Of a DNA stretch of 64,000 bases, positions 1 through 10,552 are shown in pieces. The notes beneath the pieces are model-generated. The model was not told the DNA's origin. It saw only the letters and a list, made by a program, of their open reading frames with translations, and ran no database searches. Source of the stretch: Galeruca laticollis. Its lineage: Eukaryota > Arthropoda > Insecta > Coleoptera > Chrysomelidae. The stretch lies in NCBI GenBank assembly GCA_963921935.1, contig OY998175.1:212366655-212430654 (forward strand). The letters run 5' to 3'. A program made the position numbers and the translations under genes. How positions within the stretch are numbered: position 1 is the first letter of the stretch; each line of letters starts with the position of its first letter.

Positions 1-857
1 AATAAACAGGATGCTATTTGCTCTGAACCTCTTTCGGCTATTGCTTCATGCCACATGTAGCACTCTGTACGACCTTCTTAAGAGCAATCATGTGTTGTCA
101 GGTTGTTGTAACTTCTAATTTATATGAAATATACTGTTCATCATTTATATTGAACACAGTTCACTTTTATTATTCACTTGTTCTGCTCAGGATTTGATTA
201 AAATGTAGACTGAACTGACTGCTCGCAGGTAGTCGCTTATGTATTAAAACCGTTTCTGGCACATTCGGATTCCTGACATTTCTAGAATGCGGCTCCCAAT
301 AAACGATCGACCTTCTTAGAAATGCATCTATAAAAACAATCACACAAAATACGCCTTCCAAGAAACCCGTGCGCTCTCCCCATAATTTTAACTTTAGATA
401 TCGTATTAGACAGGGTCGGCTGCGATGACCACTTCTGCGTGCGATTTCGTAACAATATTATCTACATATCAAGTTTTGCCATAACATTATGGGCCTGTAG
501 ACATATCAGTCTTGGCCAATAGTATTTTGTAGATTTTAAATAAATTTTAGATATATCAGCTTCAGCTATCGTAGTCACTACATGTTTACATACATATCAG
601 CTTAAAAATCTCATTTTTGGAAAAAAATGTCATTTTTGGAAAAAATCTCATTTTTGGAAAAAAATCTCATTTTTGTAAAAAAACTGACATTAGCTTCTGC
701 CTATTAACCACAGTATTTTAGTTGTAATGTACTCAAAATACTTTCTCGCACTAACGCCTATTGTTATCACTATTTAAAACATGTTCAAATAATTTTTAGA
801 TTTTTATTTTTTACAAAAATTTGAAATCATAAAAAACCGTTCTAATTTTCTTTGCAG
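1..857 (+). other. Intron / upstream sequence of the left zinc-finger gene
   Basis: No coding region is supported here. From about 515 to 857 the sequence is recognisably similar to 42636-42861, the end of the intron of the paralogous zinc-finger gene. Shared stretches include the block around 'tatcagcttcagc' and the block 'cctattgttatcac', and both end in a pyrimidine-rich 3' splice site. This part is therefore intron. Positions 1-514 show nothing I recognise; the missing first exon lies either there in unrecognised form or, more likely, left of the window. Confidence 0.6.
609..685. repeat. Short tandem repeat, about 21-bp unit, 4 copies
   Basis: Four tandem copies of a roughly 20-21 bp unit built on 'ctcatttttggaaaaaaa' follow each other, the third copy one base shorter. 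The paralogous intron at 42.6-42.86 kb has no counterpart, so this is a local expansion after the gene duplication. Confidence 0.7.
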
Positions 858-2269
858 GACTACTAAGAAATGGAAACCACCTAAACCAAAATACTATTGC
901 TGGTATAATGATCTGCTGGTTTTGTGGAAATTTATACACCAAACAAATAGAATTTCTTTCCCACTTTTCTACAAATCATTGTATGAAACAGAAGAAATCA
1001 CTATATAAAACTAAATTTCGCCAGAGAAATATTAGTTGCAGGAAAACCCAATTAACTGACCTTACCATTCTAAGAAATCTCGATGAAGATGTAAAAAATG
1101 AATTTGAAATAGTTGAACATGATTTGAAAGCAGAGTTGCAAGATATCGAATTCATTGATAGTTTCAAGTTTAGTATAGATGAAGATCAGAAATTGAAAAG
1201 AAGTGATTTAAACATACATTTGCTTAGATACGCAGGAGAAAAACCAATCAAATGTGATTTTTGTTTGAAAACTTTTTCACTGAAATGTAATTTGAATACA
1301 CATTTGCGTAGTCACACTGGAGAAAAACCATTCACATGTAACATTTGTTTGAAAACTTTTTCACAGAAATGTAACTTAAATACACACCTGGGTAGTCACA
1401 CAGGAGAAAAACCATTCAAATGTGGAATTTGTTTGAAAACTTTTTCAAAGAAAATGGAATTGAAATCACATTTGCGTAGTCACACAGGAGAAAAACCATT
1501 CAAATGTAACATTTGTTTCATAAGTTTTTCACAGAACTGTAACTTAAATACACACCTGCGTAGTCACACTGGAGAAAAACCATTCAAATGTGACATTTGT
1601 TTGAAAACATTTTCACAGCAAATGGAATGGAAATCACATCTGCGTAGTCACACAGGAGAAAAACCATTCAAATGTGACATTTGTTTCAAAACCTTTTCAC
1701 AGAAATCTAACTTAAATACACACCTGCGTAGTCACACTGGAGAAAAACCATACAAATGTTACATTTGTTTGAAAACTTTTTCACAGAAAATGGAATTGAA
1801 ATCACATTTACGTAGTCACACAGGAGAAAAACCATTCAAATGTGACATTTGTTTGAAAACTTTTTCACAGAAATGTAACTTAAATACACATCTGCGTAGT
1901 CACACTGGAGAAAAACCATTCAAATGTGACACTTGTTCGAAAACGTTTTCACGGAAAATGGAGTTGAAATCACATTTCCGTAGTCACACAGGAGAAAAAC
2001 CATTCAAATGTGACATTTGTTTGAACACTTTTTCAGAGAAATGTAACTTAAATACACACCTGCGTGGTCACACTGGAGAAAAACCATTCAAATGTAACAT
2101 ATGTTTGAAATCTTTTTCACAGAAATGTAATTTAAATACACATATGCGTAGTCACACTGGAGAAAAACCATTCAAATGTGACACTTGTTCGAAAACTTTT
2201 TCTCGTAAATTTAGTTTAAATAAACATTTGCATAGGCACACCGGACAGTATCTGCTGAAGTGGATGTGA
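858..2269 (+). CDS. C2H2 zinc-finger protein, terminal exon (partial gene)
   Basis: Seen: a 3' splice site (ttttctttgcag, ending at 857) precedes an exon that is open in one frame to a TGA at 2267-2269. The first Met inside it is at 908, but the 17 codons before it match the same codons in the paralogous gene at 42862, so the exon, not that Met, is the real boundary (intron phase 1). The protein starts with an atypical finger (C-x2-C-x12-H-x4-H, around the CWFC motif), has an acidic spacer, then twelve consecutive C2H2 fingers joined by TGEKP linkers. Fingers mostly alternate between two types, with CNLNTH-like and MELKSH-like helices, so the array grew mainly by copying a two-finger (168-bp) unit. 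Family knowledge: such proteins are nuclear sequence-specific DNA-binding regulators. Inference: an intact member of a lineage-specific family; the N-terminal exon is outside the window. Target and role are unknown. Confidence 0.85.
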
Positions 2270-2411
2270 GCAGTAAGTCTTCTGATTATTGTAATAAATT
2301 GCATGTTTACTTTTGACAATCCTAATCGTGAAGTAACAAAAACAACCCAGTCGTCAAGGATTCGAAGGTTAGACATATATTCCACCAACGGTCAGTTTGT
2401 TTGGTGCAAAT

Positions 2412-3198
2412 ATGAATAGAGATGAACAGTTAACAAACAATCAATTACTCAAAATTATTACAATCTATTGAGAGTGGAAATGAGAAAATAAAAGGGGAGT
2501 TGAAAGAACATATAGAGTTAGAGAATGAAAAATTGATGAATGTTATCAGAGATCAGGATAGGAAGATATCTGATTTAGAACAGAAGTGTGAAAAACTCAC
2601 TGAGAATAATCTTGTTTTGGATAGGAAAACTAGAAAAAATGATATTGTTTTTGGTTTAGAGTGTGATTCTAACGTCGATGGTGCAAGGACAGCTATTGCA
2701 AAACTCAACATCTTGCTGGGGACCAGTCTGTGTGAATCAGACCTCAACAATAATTTCTCACTATATAATACTTCCAGGCTAACTCTGAAGGTTGAATTCA
2801 ACTCTTATTTAAAAAAGAATTCAATATTCCGGAATATTTCAAAATTAAAAGGTACCGACATATTTATTTCACACGATTTTTGCTACGAAGATCGCCAAAA
2901 CTATAAAATACTTGCCAAACACATGAAGGGTGCTATAGGGAGACATCTTTCCACCAAAATCGTGAATCACAAACTTGTCAACGGCAAAGCCTACACTGCG
3001 ATTGAATTGGAAGAGGGAAGTGAAAGCCAGGTGAATGTACAAGTTTCAAGCAAAATAGGACGAGAATCTTTTAGTGCTCCATCAACTCCTTCGCACCGTC
3101 CTCCAATCATCGACAGCTCAGAAACTGAAGATATTGAAGATAGAATTGAGTCTGATCTGAACACAACTGTTAAACCCCATGTTAAGAAGCAGAAATAA
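2412..3198 (+). pseudogene. LINE ORF1 protein remnant (coiled-coil)
   Basis: The natural start appears to be the ATG at 2412, but that frame stops after 14 codons. The homologous reading continues in another frame from about 2460 and stays open to 3198, so there is a one-base shift near 2455. The long open part begins with a heptad-rich, E/K-rich segment (roughly residues 1-45 from 2500), typical of the coiled coil in LINE ORF1 proteins, followed by an RRM-like or carboxy-terminal region with no motif I can name, and a Ser/Asp-rich tail. It sits just upstream of ORF2, as ORF1 should. Known role of the family: nucleic-acid chaperone that packages LINE RNA. Broken, presumably not functional. 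Confidence 0.6.
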
Positions 3199-3383
3199 CA
3201 AGATATAATTCCCGGGTCCGAGAGAAGAACACGACAAAATAGTTCATCTACTAAATTAAAAACTCTGATTAGTTGTTACTAGTTATTTCTGTTTATTATT
3301 TGATATTTACTTATATTAATCTTTTTTTTTCCTATTCATTAACTTCTTCCAACGCAAAGGTACACTTGAATAAAAATTATAAA

Positions 3384-3455
3384 ATGAATTTCACTTTTGC
3401 CCATGTTAATGTTCGCTCTTAAATTCCACATTTGAATGCACTGCACTGGCACATT
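3384..3455 (+). pseudogene. LINE ORF2, N-terminal endonuclease fragment
   Basis: The ATG at 3384 opens a peptide with the motif FAHVNVRS, the usual start of an APE-type LINE endonuclease, then a TAA replaces one codon before the reading resumes as IPHLNALHW. The frame is cut at 3455 by the inserted second LINE and resumes at 4206 with KYDMIGITETWL, the next conserved endonuclease block. Confidence 0.65.
3446..3455. repeat. Target-site duplication, left copy (ctggcacatt)
   Basis: The 10-mer ctggcacatt occurs here and again at 4196-4205, exactly at the two edges of the inserted minus-strand LINE fragment. Removing the insert plus one copy restores continuity of the host LINE endonuclease. Confidence 0.8.
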
Positions 3456-4195
3456 CATCATCATCATCATCAGTGGCTTCACAACCCTGGGTGGGTTTTT
3501 GCCGACTCAACCACACGTCTCCATCTTTTTCTATCTAGCATCCGATCGGGTCCATCTTCGATATTCATGGCTTTTAGGTCCTTTGTAATATTATCTCTCC
3601 ACCTGAGGCGGGGTCGACCTAATGGGCGTTTTCCCCCCGGGACCTCCTCCCACACCAGTTTTACTATTCTATCATCTGGCATTCTTTTAACGTGTCCTGC
3701 CCACTGTAGTCTCCTGGCCTTTATTTCGTTTATTATGTTGGTATCAGTGTAGAGTTCTTTGAGTTCTTGGTTGGTTTTTATTTTATATTGTCCTGTATTT
3801 TCGTCTCTATTTGGGCCGAATATTTTTCTTAGCAATTTCCTTACAAAGACCTTAAGTCGTTCTTCGTTTGCAACCGTTAGAGTCCAGGTCTCACATCCAT
3901 ACATTACCACAGGCCTTATAATTGTTTTGTATATGTTCAGTTTAGTTTTCCTGGTAAGTATTCTAGATTTAATTGGGTCTTGAAGAGCAAAAAGGCATCT
4001 GTTTACAGCCTGTATCCTGTTATTTATCTCTTCTGTGATGTCGTTGTTTTCGCTACCCAGATATTTAAATTGTCTTATCCGCTCAAAGTTGTAGCCTTCG
4101 ATAGAGAAGTTTTGTCCTACTCTATCTCGGTTCCGATTTTTTCTGCTGAGGTGCATATACTTGGTCTTGTCTTCGTTTATCTTGAGGCCTATCTT
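3456..4195 (-). mobile_element. 5'-truncated LINE nested in the host LINE
   Basis: A 740-bp minus-strand insert. Its 3' end is at the left, marked by a (CAT)n tract on the + strand, i.e. an (ATG)n tail in the element's own sense, which is the short-tandem-repeat tail typical of RTE-like LINEs rather than poly-A. It carries only the last part of the RT protein, so it is 5'-truncated. The 10-bp direct repeat on both sides is the target-site duplication. It lands inside the endonuclease domain of the older LINE. Confidence 0.8.
3479..4195 (-). pseudogene. LINE reverse transcriptase, C-terminal part
   Basis: The frame is open on the minus strand from inside the element to a stop near 3479. It contains the thumb and C-terminal region of a non-LTR RT: a GLKINEDKTKYM block, RQFKYLGS, a MYGCETWTL block, then RLQWAGHVKRMPDDR and a GRPRLRW segment close to the C-terminus. 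The catalytic YADD palm region is missing because of the 5' truncation. The open frame runs on past 4195 into the older LINE, which is accidental. C-terminal blocks of this type are common in RTE-like LINEs of insects and other invertebrates; the clade assignment is tentative. Confidence 0.75.
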
Positions 4196-4205
4196 CTGGC
4201 ACATT

Positions 4206-4679
4206 GGTGCTGAGAAATACGATATGATAGGGATCACCGAGACATGGTTACATCCAGGAATACCAAACAACGTAATCGTAATACAGGGTTACAATTTTAT
4301 TAGACTTGATCGTTTGGTGAGAAGGGGGGGGGGTGGAATTGGTATTTATGTAAAGAATAATTTAAGTGTCAATATTATCTGGAATGCATCATCCAACCAT
4401 TTAGAACAATTATGGATATAAATTAAGTTAGGAAATTATAAACACGCTTTTGGAGTAGCATACAGACCACCAAATTCAGATTATGTAACTTTCCTTGGAA
4501 ATTTTGAAGATGTCATGATCAGAATATTCTCAGACTATGACAAAATTACATGAATGGGTGATTTCAATATAAACCTACTGGACACCAATTCACTAGCATC
4601 GAGTAATCTCTTATCCGTTATAGATTCATTCAATTCGACTTAAAAAATAAAAAGTCCTACTCGCACATCTAACAACAGC
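4206..4679 (+). pseudogene. LINE ORF2, endonuclease domain remnant
   Basis: Continues the endonuclease interrupted at 3455. Visible blocks: KYDMIGITETWL, a glycine run with GIGIYVKN, a GVAYRPPNS block and MGDFNINLL, all in the order found in APE endonucleases of CR1/Jockey-type LINEs. Several in-frame stops (for example after LEQLWI near 4421 and just before MGDFN near 4553) and small shifts break it. The enzyme normally nicks the chromosomal target to prime reverse transcription. Confidence 0.65.
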
Positions 4680-6663
4680 TTGACACTCATAGATCTACTT
4701 TTTTCGAATCTCGATGATATCACAGAGGCTGTCGTTCTTGACGCAGTTATAGCTGACCATTTTCTCATCCGCTGTTCCTTTCCACTTTCGACCAAGCGTT
4801 CTTGTGAAACCAAAACTTATTTTTACAGGGATTTCAGTTGTATCAATATAAAATATTTCCAAGCAGATCTGGAGGCATTACCGTGGGAAAATATTTACAC
4901 TATCGAATCAATCGTTGATAAAATTGAATGTTTAAATAATAACATTACTCTGCTGGCTGATAGACATGCTTCGCTGAAAACATCACGTTACTCTCATAAG
5001 AAACAAAAATATACTCAATGTATCACTGACAACATAAAGCTTATGCAAAAATTGCTCGATAAATCATTGATACGTTATAGGAAAAGTCGATTGCCAGCGC
5101 ACTTAGAATATTACAAACAGCTGCGTAACTTCACATCGGTATCAATTAACAGGGAAAAAAGCAAGGAATATGCACTACGACACTCGAATAGTCGACAGCA
5201 GTGGCAAACATTCAGGAAATTGGATATATTGAAGACCAAGCATACGGAACTACCGGACAACCTGAACAATGTGAATGTTTTGAATAATTATTTTGTTAAT
5301 GCTTCTAAAAACGATCAACAGCCATGCTCTGAGATAATTGATTATTATTCAAATAGAATGAAGTACGCTTCCAATACTATCTAAAGTTTTAGAGAAAATA
5401 CTTGATGTGCAAATAAGATGTCATCTTGAAATGCATAATATACTTCCCTTACATCAGTCAGGATTCAGATCAGGTTTTAGTTGCGCGACAGCACTCTATG
5501 CAATATCAGATGATATATTCCAATCACTTGACAGTAACGAATTGTCTGCTCTCATCTTACTTGACTACTCAAAAGCATTCGACACTATAAATCATAAAAC
5601 CATGAATGCTATTCTACACTTCATAGGGTTCAGTGAATCAGCGTGTTCCTTTATGGAATCATTTTTAGCCGATAGAGTTCAACAGTTCAAACTGAATAAT
5701 ATCACATCTGCTCCGCTGACTTTGCAACAAGGAATTCATCAGGGGAGTATTCTAGGTCCTTTGATGTATACTATTTATACCAGTAACTCCTGCTTGAGCT
5801 TGGAATACTGCAAATATCATTTTTATGCGGATGACACACAGTTGTACTACTCACTCAGATTTTGTGATATTGTTGAAGCCAACGGCTTCATCAATTCAGA
5901 TTTGAATGAACTTCTTAATTTAACAAATAAGCACTTACTGAAAATCAATTCAAAATAATCGGTCACTCTTCTATTTGGATCAGACAAACAGAGAAGTGAG
6001 GCGATCAATACCTTGCATATACAAATTGGTAATGACACCATCGGGTTTGACAATAATTGTAAGAACCTCGAGCTTTTCATGGATTCTAAACTACGGTTCA
6101 AATATCATGTTACCTAAAAACTTAAAAATGCTCACATATCCTTGAAGCTAATTTATGGGAATAGTCATTTTCTAAACTCCAAATTAAAAATTCAACTTTA
6201 TGATAGTTTGGTACTTTCTCATTTCAATCACTATGATGTGGTTTATTGCCCGTGTATCGATAGCATTGACTCTAGAAGAATCCAGAAAACACAAAACTCA
6301 TGTTTGAGACTGATATTCGGGATTAGACGACCACAGCGTATTTCTCACAAATTGATGGACATTGGATGGCTAGCATTTTTAATCGTCGTAAGACATCATA
6401 TGGCGAGCTTTTTCTATAAAATTTTGAAAAGTAATGTGCCGGACTACTTATATCGTAGAATAACGTTCAGAACGGATGTGCATAATCTGAATTTGAGGCG
6501 TAGAAACATGTTGACGATTCCTAAGCACAAGAAGCAATTATTCAAGCGGTATTTTTCTTACAATGTTACACTTTTTAGAAATATAACGGATGTCCCTAAT
6601 TTCTCCTTATCATGTGAGGCATTCAAAATCTGGTATAAACGATTTCTCTTTTCTCGACAATGA
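4680..6663 (+). pseudogene. LINE ORF2, reverse transcriptase and C-terminal domain remnant
   Basis: Three open pieces belong to one broken protein: 4680-5384, 5407-5958 and 6142-6663. The first is the region between endonuclease and RT. The second holds RT motifs in order: SGFRSGFSCATAL, LDYSKAFDTINH, QGIHQGSILGPL and the catalytic YADD in HFYADDTQLY. The third is the LINE C-terminal domain with KLKIQLYDSL and HFNHYDVVYC. About 180 bp between pieces two and three still reads as RT thumb with stops. Pieces one and two are not contiguous: the usual NYRPI-type RT motifs are absent, so an internal deletion lies near 5385. Confidence 0.7.
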
Positions 6664-6764
6664 CTTATATTATAAATTATTATTCTTGTATATATTGAAT
6701 ATTTCTAGATTACAATTATTTATTTATTGGTAAAAACTGTTATATTGTTTTTATATTTTTTCTG

Positions 6765-6765
<1 letters not shown>

Positions 6766-6814
<49 letters not shown>
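6766..6814. repeat. (TA)n microsatellite
   Basis: About 24 uninterrupted TA units at the 3' end of the LINE. Confidence 0.95.
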
Positions 6815-6816
<2 letters not shown>

Positions 6817-7153
6817 CGTTTGTTTTTAGTTTGTATTCTGTGTTTTATTTAAATAAAACAAGTATCTCTTATTTTTTTTATTAAATATTTTTTTTATAAC
6901 ACACAGACACGATACTAAAGAAAAAATAACACTTTCACACTCTCTTTCACACAATTTATTTTTTGATATTCAAATTTATTCTGAAGGTATACCAACTAAT
7001 ATGTTTAGTACTATGTTTTCTTTCTAAATTGAAATTTTAATTATAACTGAATTTTTGTAATTTTGAAATGTGTCTAAATTTGTTTTCTTTAACCCTTCTT
7101 TTTATTGATTTTAATTATTTTGGGTTTGAAATTAAATATTTAGTTATTTATTT

Positions 7154-7156
<3 letters not shown>

Positions 7157-7184
<28 letters not shown>
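7157..7184. repeat. (TA)n microsatellite
   Basis: Fourteen TA units in AT-rich intergenic DNA. Confidence 0.95.
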
Positions 7185-8352
7185 AGATAAATGCTTTCCA
7201 GAAAAGTTTATAAATTTTAAGAATCTTTAGAAAAATAAATTATTATGTTACCGGTTTTTTTATATGCCAATGATTTCTGTTCCGTGACGTTTTCTACTAA
7301 TTATGTTTCCTCAATATCCATTCACCAGCAATCTTCCGTTATTCACCAATGTCTCAGGCTTCACACACTTCACTTCACTTAAACGTTACTTCTTGTTTCT
7401 TAAATATCTTCTTCTGCACTTCCTTTCTTAACAATTTATTTTTTAAATTCTCCAACAATAAAAATTTAACTTTCAGAATATCCGTCTCTGCTCTCCCAAT
7501 TTAGTTTATATTATTCTGATGCTACTTATTGATGTTTAATGTTTATTATTTGACTTCTGCTTCTCTTGTTACTACGTTTCTTTTTAAATTGTATAAATTA
7601 ACTTTTTCCAAATTGATATTTCTCTTTTTATATAACATTTATTTCTTTGGTTTGGTTCACTTTTCTATGTAATCATCAAATTAATATAATTTACGGTTCT
7701 TTCTTATAATTTTTTTCTCGAATTCCAAAATTTCTATCACCTTCCAAATCTCTCAAAAAAAAACTCTCTTTATTTATCCGTCTCCCGGTATCTATATTCT
7801 TTTTTTTATATAAAAAGGTCAATCCCACTTAGATTATTTATTTGAACCAATCACATTTCCTTTCTCTTTTAGTTTAACGATTTTATTAATTGTTATACCC
7901 TCTTTAGATGTACTATGAACTAAATCTACATTATTTACCAGATACACTTTTTTTAATTTATAAGAAATATTTTCTTTTAAATGTCAATTGGTAGCTTTAT
8001 ATTTATCGAATAGCTGTATAACCACATACATCTCACACCATATTCTTCTTCTTATTTGATTCAAACCATTAACAATGACAATCATTTTAACCCAACATTT
8101 TAACTGTCATCTTGACATTTTGTGTTTACAAAGTTTATTATAGATAATAATCGAAATATGGATTGCATTTATCCAATATTAATTTGTTCACTGGCAATTA
8201 CTGAGGTATAGTTCATATTTTATGTTATGGTATGAATACGTTGTCTTCTAAATAATATTATAGTGGTTATTTGTTTGGATAATTTCATCATTGGAATTTG
8301 GACATTCTTATCAAGTATTTATAATTCTATAACTACTCTATTTGTGTACATG

Positions 8353-8355
<3 letters not shown>

Positions 8356-8395
<40 letters not shown>
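8356..8395. repeat. (TA)n microsatellite
   Basis: About 20 TA units in AT-rich intergenic DNA. Confidence 0.95.
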
Positions 8396-8397
<2 letters not shown>

Positions 8398-8570
8398 CTG
8401 TTGGGTTAGGATATTTTCTAATTTTTTTTTCTTATATTTCTTGCATTTATTATTTGCTATATTTTTGAAGAAACTGTGGAAGAATCGGCCACCCGGCCTA
8501 ACAGTTCTCCTATTATTTACCTACTTGTGTCTCATGTAATATGTATCCATGGTAAATAATAAATGTATTA

Positions 8571-8575
8571 TTATA

Positions 8576-8613
<38 letters not shown>
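8571..8613. repeat. (TA)n microsatellite that served as the Gypsy insertion site
   Basis: A TA tract with one 'ca' interruption directly abuts the 5' LTR. The 3' LTR is followed by atatatata at 17540, so the element landed in a TA tract; the short target duplication cannot be told apart from the tract itself. Confidence 0.85.
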
Positions 8614-8616
<3 letters not shown>

Positions 8617-10462
8617 TAAAGTGAAATATTAATAACAGGAAAATGAACAAATAAAATTTTGTATATAAATGCCCATTTGCAACTAAAAAGAATTATAATG
8701 CTCATAGTTACATGATATTTAAATTCATGATAAAAACAATATTGATAAACGAAACTATTAACATATAGTTGTGTGTTGCACACACGTGAGTCAATTATAA
8801 AAAAATATTATTCATTCGTAACATAAATTTTAAAAAAAAAAACCAACTTCTATAATTGTATTTTTTACGATTGCTATAACTTTTGACAAACCCTGTATAC
8901 GATAAAGTATTTTTTTTGACGACGATTAAAAAAGCAAATAGACATGAATAGTATTATATATAAAGTGACAGTTTTATCAATATTTAGATTAAGTGTAAAT
9001 AAAGTGACATTAGTGCAATCGCGGAGGTATTTTCGAACGGAGTGAATAATTGAAAAAGAACAAGACGCGGATAAATAGTTTTTTTAAAAACAATAACTGT
9101 TTACAAGTTAACAAAAGAGGATCGGAAAAAACAGAAGGAGGTTGTTGATTGTTGAGCGTCGAGAGAGGGTTGTTAGGTTGAAAAGGTGGTATGGAATGAT
9201 GTGAGAACGAGAATAAAATAATACAATTAAGTTAAAAAAATCATAATAAAAGGACAAAATTTTGATTTTTTTCTGTGACAACGTCATTGGCAATAAATGG
9301 AATGATCCAGTTTCCAGTAATTGAATATCAAATAAAAAAAACTTTTCATTAATCGTCTTCTAGAATTTGGTGAGATAATTTAATTTTTTTACCTTATTTG
9401 TTCCTGGCTATTTGGTTACGTTTTCCTCGTAGCAGAAATTACTTACATTGAAAGTAATCTGAATATGATAAACTTTTAACTCCTCGTCGAATAGAAAAGC
9501 TGATACATTTTGTTCATCACAAGTTTCATTGAACTGAAATGAGTGGAAACACAAGACATTTCTTATCTTCAAGCTCTTGAATTTCTGTATATATTCACAA
9601 ACATTTGGTTTCTGGAATTATTATTTAGGTTAGGAATAATATTATGAACATATCTTTTTGAATTTACCTAGTTATTTAAGAATAATCAATTTCCACTATC
9701 CTACTAATTCAATTTAATCCCAAACAACGACGAAATCACTCACTGATTTTATTATTAAGGACTAAATATATTAATAAACTTTGAAAACTATTACTTCCAA
9801 ACATCCATTTGCGATTCACATCCATATCTCTGGTCACATGACGACGATTCACAGCGCCAATATCATTCTTCTGGTTTAAAATACTAGAGGTGGGAATTGA
9901 TTGCGGGTTAACGATGATATCATGGTTACACGGTATTTATTAGTTATTTTATCATAATAATTTCACTTAAAGCATTTAACTATGAGAATTATATATAGAT
10001 GTTTGTAAATAATTATGTAATTTGTTCTGACTTTATCGTCAGTAAGTTTTGAGGGAGAAATGTTAAAAAATACATAGAATTTTTGATTAATTAAACAAAA
10101 CTACATTCAAACCTCCTTGTTTTCCTTCAAGTGTTCTCAAAACCTATCAGTTTCCTGTTACTGTTCAACGCTAGTGCCGGACACACCCCTGAGATCTTAA
10201 AAAAAAAAGGAATAAAGCTTTTGGTATTAATATTTGAACTTGCATTAGGTACGAAATCGCTCTGTTTATAATAAGCAGACCATGCGAGTTCTGGCGCCCA
10301 TAATAAAAAAGGAAATACAATGATTAACAAATTTAATATTCATAACAAATAATAGAAAATTCCACAACAATATTGCAACTTGATAATAACATAATAATTA
10401 AAATAATCATCATCGCAATTTTTTTAAAATACAACCTGAAACTCAAATTAAAATACAGTGCA
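8614..10462 (+). repeat. 5' LTR of the Gypsy element
   Basis: 1849 bp, nearly identical to 15695-17539. The 3' copy begins TGTTAAAG; this copy begins TATTAAAG, so the canonical TG is mutated here, possibly by slippage in the neighbouring TA tract. It ends ...cagtgca (the 3' copy ends ...cagtaca), giving the expected CA end. No convincing protein is encoded inside; short open frames in both LTRs are chance. Confidence 0.92.
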
Positions 10463-10485
10463 ATATTTGGCCCAACCAACGTAAG
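10463..10485 (+). promoter_or_regulatory. Probable primer-binding site of the Gypsy element
   Basis: Just after the LTR comes 'atatttggcccaaccaacg'. A TGG starting at 10468, a few bases from the LTR end, is the usual signature of a tRNA 3'-end primer site (complement of CCA). I cannot assign the tRNA without a tRNA set to compare. Confidence 0.55.
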
Positions 10486-10552
10486 GCGTTCGAATTAGCG
10501 ACAGGAACAGGTCATGTTTGAGACATCGGAGGAATTTTGGTAAAATTTTACA

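Larger units (their letters stand above)
2412..6765 (+). mobile_element. Decayed LINE (CR1/L2/Jockey group), interrupted by a second LINE
   Basis: A + strand non-LTR retrotransposon with ORF1 (2412-3198), the start of ORF2 (3384), then after an interruption the rest of ORF2 (4206-6663) and a short AT-rich tail ending in a (TA)n tract. ORF2 has endonuclease-type motifs, an RT with a YADD catalytic box and a C-terminal LINE domain, but many stops and shifts. No target duplication could be fixed because the right end runs into the microsatellite. The clade is assigned only from the RT style (LDYSKAFDTINH box). Confidence 0.75.
6815..8570. other. AT-rich intergenic stretch without recognised genes
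   Basis: No open frame of note and no recognisable protein on either strand. It contains further (TA)n tracts at 7157-7184 and 8356-8395 and long T- and A-rich runs. It could include decayed LTR or other transposon sequence, but I see no terminal repeats. Confidence 0.5.

Noticed and set aside
3432..4213. Plus-strand frames across the nested LINE
   Set aside because: They are shadows of the minus-strand RT remnant.
9108..10330. Short minus-strand frames inside the Gypsy LTR (also at 16187-17407)
   Set aside because: They occur in both LTRs only because the LTRs are copies; no domain or start context supports them.
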